Source: CAYOEZ01 sp964402955 (lineage in GTDB: Bacteria; Chloroflexota; DTOL01; DAOUCN01). Taken from it: DNA of 18,514 nt. How positions within the stretch are numbered: position 1 is the first letter of the stretch; every line of letters starts with the position of its first letter. The position numbers and the translations under genes were made by a program. Below the pieces are notes generated by a model, which was not told the origin of the DNA, searched no databases, and saw only the letters and a program-made list of their open reading frames with translations. Where the stretch lies: assembly GCA_964402955.1 (NCBI GenBank), contig CAYOEZ010000077.1, positions 1 to 18,514 on the forward strand, read 5' to 3'. Of the stretch, positions 15,409-18,514 are shown one piece after another.

Positions 15409-16277
15409 AGATTTCTTTGCCTCCAATCCAGCATGACTACGCTGGTTTTCTCGCAATTGTGTCACTCTATGATCAAGCGAAAGAATGCTCTCTTGATGAG
15501 ATTGAGATCAGCATGGCAAACACTACTTGGCTCGACGCCGATATGTGCGCGGCGCTGGGGGCCGTCCTCTACCGCATCGGAAGCAAGGTAAATACGATAA
15601 AGCTAGCTGGTATAGTGCCCGCGGTGGAAGTGATTCTCGCTAAGAATGAGTTTCTCAGCCACTATGGGCGCAAGCCCGTCCCCGACACATGGGGCACCAC
15701 AATCCCGTATCAACGATTTGAGACCAAAGACGATCGTTATTTTGGTAAGTACATAGAGGACAAGTTTGTACAACGATTGGAAATGCCTACGATGTCTGCA
15801 GGGTTACTGAAGAAGTTTCGCGAGAGTATCTTTGAGATTTTCAGTAACGCGGCAATTCACTCCCATACCAAGTTTGGTATCTACAGTTGTGGCCAATACT
15901 ACCCGAAGCGCAACCGGCTCAATTTCTCAGTGGCAGATCTGGGTATTGGCATTTGGCGCAATGTGCGCGATAATACGGGCATGGACATATCGCCAGAAGA
16001 CGCAATCGAGTGGGCGACTCAGGGAACAAACACGACTAAGCGCGGGCCTATACCTGGAGGTCTGGGTCTCAAGCTACTCACAGAGTTTGTCGGACTCAAC
16101 AACGGCAGTATCCAGATTGTGTCTGATGCAGGCTACTGGCGACAGGACGGACGCCAACGCTCAACACGCCACCTGCCTTGGTCTTTTCCTGGAACTGTTG
16201 TGACCATCGAGATTGATTGCGCAGATCCCAAGTCCTATATGTTGATCTCCGAAAAGCAGGCAAGCAGCATTTTCTGA
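15405..16277 (+). CDS. Histidine-kinase-like ATPase with N-terminal STAS-like region
   Basis: 290-aa soluble protein. GTG 15405 is used: GGAGG lies seven bases upstream and the start overlaps the previous TGA. Residues 1-90 have the strand-helix pattern of a STAS fold (EIEISMANTTWLDADMCAAL, then ILAKNEFLSHYG). The C-terminal half is a GHKL ATPase: N-box ESIFEIFSNAAIHSH (E144, N148), G1 DLGIGI (178-183), G2 GGLGL (218-222). No His-phosphotransfer domain or membrane helix is present, so it resembles anti-sigma-type Ser/Thr kinases (SpoIIAB/RsbW) or stand-alone ATPases more than a sensor kinase. In the STAS-like part Asp46 falls near the position of the phospho-Ser of SpoIIAA-type proteins (inference). 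The small STAS-like protein encoded next is the natural partner. Confidence 0.82.
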   Translation: MKISLPPIQHDYAGFLAIVSLYDQAKECSLDEIEISMANTTWLDADMCAALGAVLYRIGSKVNTIKLAGIVPAVEVILAKNEFLSHYGRKPVPDTWGTTIPYQRFETKDDRYFGKYIEDKFVQRLEMPTMSAGLLKKFRESIFEIFSNAAIHSHTKFGIYSCGQYYPKRNRLNFSVADLGIGIWRNVRDNTGMDISPEDAIEWATQGTNTTKRGPIPGGLGLKLLTEFVGLNNGSIQIVSDAGYWRQDGRQRSTRHLPWSFPGTVVTIEIDCADPKSYMLISEKQASSIF

Positions 16278-16287
16278 GAAAGGTTGG

Positions 16288-16644
16288 ATGGATATGAAGC
16301 AAATCATGACATTATCGATGTTTGAGATCGTCGGCAGCCCGTTATGTGTTGCATCGGACGATGGACAAAAAGTGTTTGACCGTCTTTCTGCAGCGCTGAA
16401 GGAGGGGCGCCGCGTTTCCCTATCCTTTCAAAATGTGTCCAGCCTCACTTCAGCATTTCTGAACACGGCCATAGGACAACTCTACGCCACATTCACATCA
16501 CAGCAACTTCGCTCACTCTTGAGTGTTAAGGATATGCAGGCGGATGATCTGGCCCTGTTGAAGCGCGTGATTGTTACTGCGAAAGCATACTTCAGTGATC
16601 CCCAACGCTTTGAAGCTGCCACGCGTGATGTTCTGGAGGCATAA
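16288..16644 (+). CDS. STAS-like small protein (DUF4325 type)
   Basis: 118-aa cytoplasmic protein with the pattern of STAS-like DUF4325 proteins: a first strand (SMFEIVGSPL), helix (GQKVFDRLSAALKEG), strand VSLSFQNV, then the loop-helix SSLTSAFLNTAIGQLY. In classical STAS antagonists that position carries the kinase-targeted Ser. Here Thr54 and Ser55 are candidates, which is an inference from family layout. ATG 16288 or 16294 may be used; GAGAAAGG at 16276-16283 fits the second better. The gene lies ten bases after the ATPase gene and three bases before the PIN gene, so the ATPase and this protein are probably a partner-switching pair. Confidence 0.72.
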   Translation: MDMKQIMTLSMFEIVGSPLCVASDDGQKVFDRLSAALKEGRRVSLSFQNVSSLTSAFLNTAIGQLYATFTSQQLRSLLSVKDMQADDLALLKRVIVTAKAYFSDPQRFEAATRDVLEA

Positions 16645-16647
16645 GAT

Positions 16648-17193
16648 ATGGCAGGACTGGCAGCAGACATTCGTAGCCATCGCTTTGCACCGGCAGACAA
16701 TCTGTTCTTGGATGCCAATGTCTGGATGCTGCTCTATGGGCCTCAGTATTCTCCCTGCGACCGGCGTGTGAGAGTCTATTCGGCGGCGCTGAAAGACATC
16801 CTTGCAGCAGGTTGTCATCTTTTTCTCGATGCGTTGGTGTTATCGGAGTTTGTCAACAGATATGCTCGTTACGAGTATGACGTACAGCCCCCCACGAAGA
16901 AGCCACGGACCTTCAAGGATTTTCGCAATAGCTCGAGTTTCAAACCGAGTGCGCGTCATATCGCCGCAGAGTGTGAGCGAATTCTCAAGCTGTGCAGATG
17001 TGTCGAGAGCGGGTTTTCGGCCCTCGATGCTGATGCCCTTCTGACCACGTATGCCGCCGGTCAGACCGATATCAATGACCAAATAATGGCCGAGTTGTGC
17101 CGTACACAGGGATGGACCTTTGTCACAGACGATGCCGACTTTAAGGGCGTCATTCCACTGCTAACTGCCAATGGCCATCTGCTTAAACCATAG
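16648..17193 (+). CDS. PIN-domain ribonuclease-like protein
   Basis: 181-aa PIN-fold protein, the likely effector of the operon. Acidic residues expected for the metal site are visible: D22 in LFLDANVWMLLY, E67 in LSEFVNRY, D141/D144 in DINDQIMAELC and D161/D162 in FVTDDADF. All four positions are filled, so it should be active. PIN proteins are Mg/Mn-dependent RNases, often toxins (VapC), but no VapB-like antitoxin gene is adjacent; the STAS-like protein holds the place of a partner. The length (VapC toxins are about 130-140 aa) reflects an insertion around residues 73-105 with a basic, Phe-containing stretch (KKPRTFKDFRNSSSFK). GGAGG at 16635-16639 lies within the preceding gene. Confidence 0.85.
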   Translation: MAGLAADIRSHRFAPADNLFLDANVWMLLYGPQYSPCDRRVRVYSAALKDILAAGCHLFLDALVLSEFVNRYARYEYDVQPPTKKPRTFKDFRNSSSFKPSARHIAAECERILKLCRCVESGFSALDADALLTTYAAGQTDINDQIMAELCRTQGWTFVTDDADFKGVIPLLTANGHLLKP

Positions 17194-17207
17194 CCGGAGG
17201 TTGCTCC

Positions 17208-17306
17208 ATGGGCCTATTCCTATTGCTTCCTATCGGCACTTCATGCATGGATGCAACACGCAGCGTCAAACGAATATCCATGTGTCCCCAGAAATGGGAG
17301 CGCTAG
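17208..17306 (+). CDS. Possible 32-aa small protein after the PIN gene
   Basis: ATG 17208 has an ideal ribosome-binding site (GGAGG at 17196-17200, spacing 7) and encodes MGLFLLLPIGTSCMDATRSV followed by KRISMCPQKWER. It lies 14 bases after the PIN stop and before the operon terminator. The frame continues sensibly past its TAG for some 17 more codons (HSWKFKALIAPAQRNEA, then stop), so this may be a decayed longer gene and not a real peptide. No family recognised. From its stop to the terminator at 17407 I see nothing else. Confidence 0.3.
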   Translation: MGLFLLLPIGTSCMDATRSVKRISMCPQKWER

Positions 17307-17406
17307 CATTCTTGGAAGTTCAAAGCGCTGATTGCACCGGCGCAGAGGAACGAGGCATAACGATCACGCAGGTGTAGGGGCCAAGGCGGATGGGACGTAT
17401 GCAACA

Positions 17407-17440
17407 CGAGGGTAGGGGATATTCCCCTACCCTCGATTTC
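17407..17440 (+). terminator. Rho-independent terminator of the ATPase/STAS/PIN operon
   Basis: CGAGGGTAGGGGA (17407-17419) and its perfect complement (17423-17435) leave a three-base loop and are followed by ATTTCCTT. It lies about 210 bases after the PIN stop and marks the probable right end of the low-GC block. Confidence 0.8.
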
Positions 17441-17475
17441 CTTGCTCCGATCATTGCCTCGTCCCATCAGCGGAC

Positions 17476-17495
17476 CTCTGCGTTCATCCGCGTTC
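17476..17495 (+). repeat. Second copy of the 10-base periodic intergenic repeat
   Basis: CTCTGCGTTC and ATCCGCGTTC in register, related to the units at 12454-12481. It sits 14 bases beyond the stop codon of the minus-strand secreted-protein gene, mirroring the position of the other copy after the kinase gene. Confidence 0.45.
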
Positions 17496-17509
17496 CGTTA
17501 CTACTTCCC

Positions 17510-18100
17510 CTACGTTGATGGACCACTCGTGCGGCCACCGCGCATCATACCGCCGCGTCCGCCCATACCGCCACGACCGAAGGGCTGGCCGTTGGCGGGA
17601 GTCTGCGTGCCGTCCCACATCGGGCACGCGCCAGGGGTGGCGTTGCCGTTGCCCCACATCGGGCCGGTGGTGGTGCGATTCACGGCCTGGGACACCGTCT
17701 GCTGCATGTTCTGGTACATCAGGTCGGCCTGGGCCTTTGTGAGCGTACCCGCGGTGACCAGCTTGTCCAGGTCGGCGCGCTTGGCGGCCAGAATTGTGCT
17801 CACCAGTTGCTGCTCGGTCTTGCCCTTGGCCTGGGCGATCTGCAGCAGCGACTTGCCAGCCTGGCGCTCAACGATCAACTGCTCGCGGGTCATGCCAAGC
17901 AGGGCGAGAACCTCGTCCTCGAACCCCATCTCGCCGCCCGCTGCGCCGTACCCCTGACCCTGGCCCATCATACCGCCGCGGCCGAAGCCGGAACCCGGAA
18001 CGCCGGGCGTGGGGCCAGCTGCGAACGCCGTGCCCATTGCCAGCGCGCCGAGGAGCATCCCCGCTACCAGAGTGGTGACGATCAGTAAAGACTTCTTCAT
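17510..18100 (-). CDS. Secreted Gly/Met-rich protein, DUF2680-like
   Basis: 196-aa exported protein. A Sec signal peptide (residues 1-27, cleavage after TAFA) leads to a Gly/Met-rich stretch (39-58, RGGMMGQGQG). A helical domain follows (60-140: LLGMTREQLIVERQAGKSLL, LVTAGTLTKAQADLMYQNM) of the kind found in DUF2680/YckD-like envelope proteins, and then a second Gly/Met/Arg-rich tail (FGRGGMGGRGGMMRGG). ATG 18100 has AGGAGG at six bases; the ATG one codon earlier (18103) is only three bases away. The single Cys (159) is not in a lipobox. The promoter carries the operator repeats of the two-component system, and the Met-rich composition echoes the kinase sensor segment, so a role in extracytoplasmic metal or envelope stress is suggested. 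It is not proven. Confidence 0.75.
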   Translation of the reverse strand: MKKSLLIVTTLVAGMLLGALAMGTAFAAGPTPGVPGSGFGRGGMMGQGQGYGAAGGEMGFEDEVLALLGMTREQLIVERQAGKSLLQIAQAKGKTEQQLVSTILAAKRADLDKLVTAGTLTKAQADLMYQNMQQTVSQAVNRTTTGPMWGNGNATPGACPMWDGTQTPANGQPFGRGGMGGRGGMMRGGRTSGPST

Positions 18101-18158
18101 CATGTCCCTCCTAGGGATTGTCATTGTCGCCGGTGTTGTTTTCTCACCGACGCTGTGC

Positions 18159-18201
18159 AGTGTAACACACAGATGTGAAGAGCTTGTGAAGACGCGGAAA
18201 A
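18159..18201 (-). promoter_or_regulatory. Promoter of the secreted-protein gene with 11-bp operator repeats
   Basis: On the minus strand the -10 is TACACT (complement of 18159-18164). Nine bases upstream, as in the regulator promoter, begin TGTGAA (18174) and TGTGAA (18185), with a poorer third unit GGAAAA (18196), all at exact 11-base period (plus-strand spelling). On the coding strand these read TTCACA-N5-TTCACA. The leader to the ATG is about 52 bases. This is a likely target of the response regulator encoded at 13888-14577. Confidence 0.65.
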
Positions 18202-18288
18202 ACTCGTGCCCGATTTGGTGAAAGAGTGTAAGCATTGCTCTAAATGCTTCGTCATATTTGGCGGTGGGTTCTCCTCCTCTCCTCCTTA

Positions 18289-18336
18289 CTTGTCACCATG
18301 GCGACCGCTGGTGGGAGCGGTAACCATGGTGACAAG
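18289..18336. other. Long hairpin of unknown role
   Basis: CTTGTCACCATGG (18289-18301) pairs perfectly with CCATGGTGACAAG (18324-18336). After a two-base mismatch ACCGCT (18304-18309) pairs with AGCGGT (18316-18321), loop GGTGGG minus its shared ends. With 19 base pairs it is a very stable structure in either strand. It has no U-tail and no adjacent gene; it may be a bidirectional terminator, a repeat, or part of a small RNA. Confidence 0.55.
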
Positions 18337-18349
18337 GTTTGAAAACGAT

Positions 18350-18390
18350 CGGCTCGTGACCCCGTTTATGCGGGGTCACGAGCCGTTTCT
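18350..18390. terminator. Bidirectional Rho-independent terminator
   Basis: CGGCTCGTGACCCCG (18350-18364), loop TTTATG, perfect complement (18371-18385), followed by TTTCT. On the minus strand the tail is ATCGTTTTC. It would end a gene entering from beyond the window on the minus strand, or a short plus-strand RNA. From 18391 to the end I see no gene or clear signal. Confidence 0.7.
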
Positions 18391-18514
18391 AATTGCTGGG
18401 CGGTTTTCCCCTGGGGGGCAATGTGCTACGGGGTACGCTCGAATGAAATCGGCTTCTAATACTACTACCGTACATAGCCCGGCTGTCATGTGTCCACTGC
18501 AAAAAGGTTGTGTT

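Noticed and set aside
16648..17193. Ordinary VapBC toxin-antitoxin pair
   Set aside because: No VapB-like DNA-binding antitoxin precedes the PIN gene; the preceding protein has a STAS-like pattern and the PIN protein is longer than usual VapC.
17171..17377. 68-codon plus-strand frame overlapping the PIN stop
   Set aside because: No ribosome-binding site, overlaps the PIN gene in another frame, and no recognisable pattern.

Overview
The window looks like part of a metagenome-assembled or draft genome of a Chloroflexota (Anaerolineae-type) bacterium. This is an inference. It rests on GC-rich coding, a peptide-type solute-binding protein with a Lys/Glu/Val-repeat tether, paired UroD-like proteins beside an ADP-ribosylglycohydrolase-like protein, Gly/Met-rich secreted proteins, and many intergenic palindromes of a kind common in that phylum. 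A run of exactly 100 Ns shows that the sequence is a scaffold.

Region 1 (1-5966, + strand) is a five-gene ABC importer operon in the order binding protein (5' end cut off), two permeases, two ATPases (Dpp/Opp class). Two strong hairpins separate the binding-protein gene from the first permease. The first ATPase gene contains the N gap, flanked by two identical 55-base copies. Merging the copies restores one intact gene, so the gap is an assembly artefact and not a lesion.

Region 2 (5967-12481) is metabolic. It holds a decayed L,D-transpeptidase gene, a UroD-family gene preceded by four 16-bp tandem repeats, and a palindromic MITE-like element whose ends supply the stop codons of two convergent genes. 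After these come a second UroD-family gene and an ADP-ribosylglycohydrolase-like gene on the minus strand. From a divergent promoter run a TIM-barrel amidohydrolase and an MFS transporter that overlap by four bases. Substrates cannot be read from the sequence.

Region 3 (12482-14669 and 17510-18201, minus strand) is a two-component system plus its likely target. The kinase has a Met-rich extracytoplasmic segment. The regulator gene and a distant gene for a secreted Gly/Met-rich protein share the same promoter plan: direct repeats of 11-bp period placed exactly 9 bases upstream of the -10 box. This suggests autoregulation and a small envelope- or metal-stress regulon.

Region 4 (about 14700-17445, + strand) lies between the regulator and that target and has clearly lower GC. 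It is a compact four-gene operon with its own promoter and terminator: an unknown 170-aa protein, a histidine-kinase-like ATPase with an N-terminal STAS-like part and no His-phosphotransfer domain, a small STAS-like (DUF4325-type) protein, and a PIN-domain nuclease. It resembles a partner-switching module wired to a toxin-type RNase and is the best candidate here for an undescribed system, possibly defence or stress related. The window ends with two strong hairpins and no further gene.
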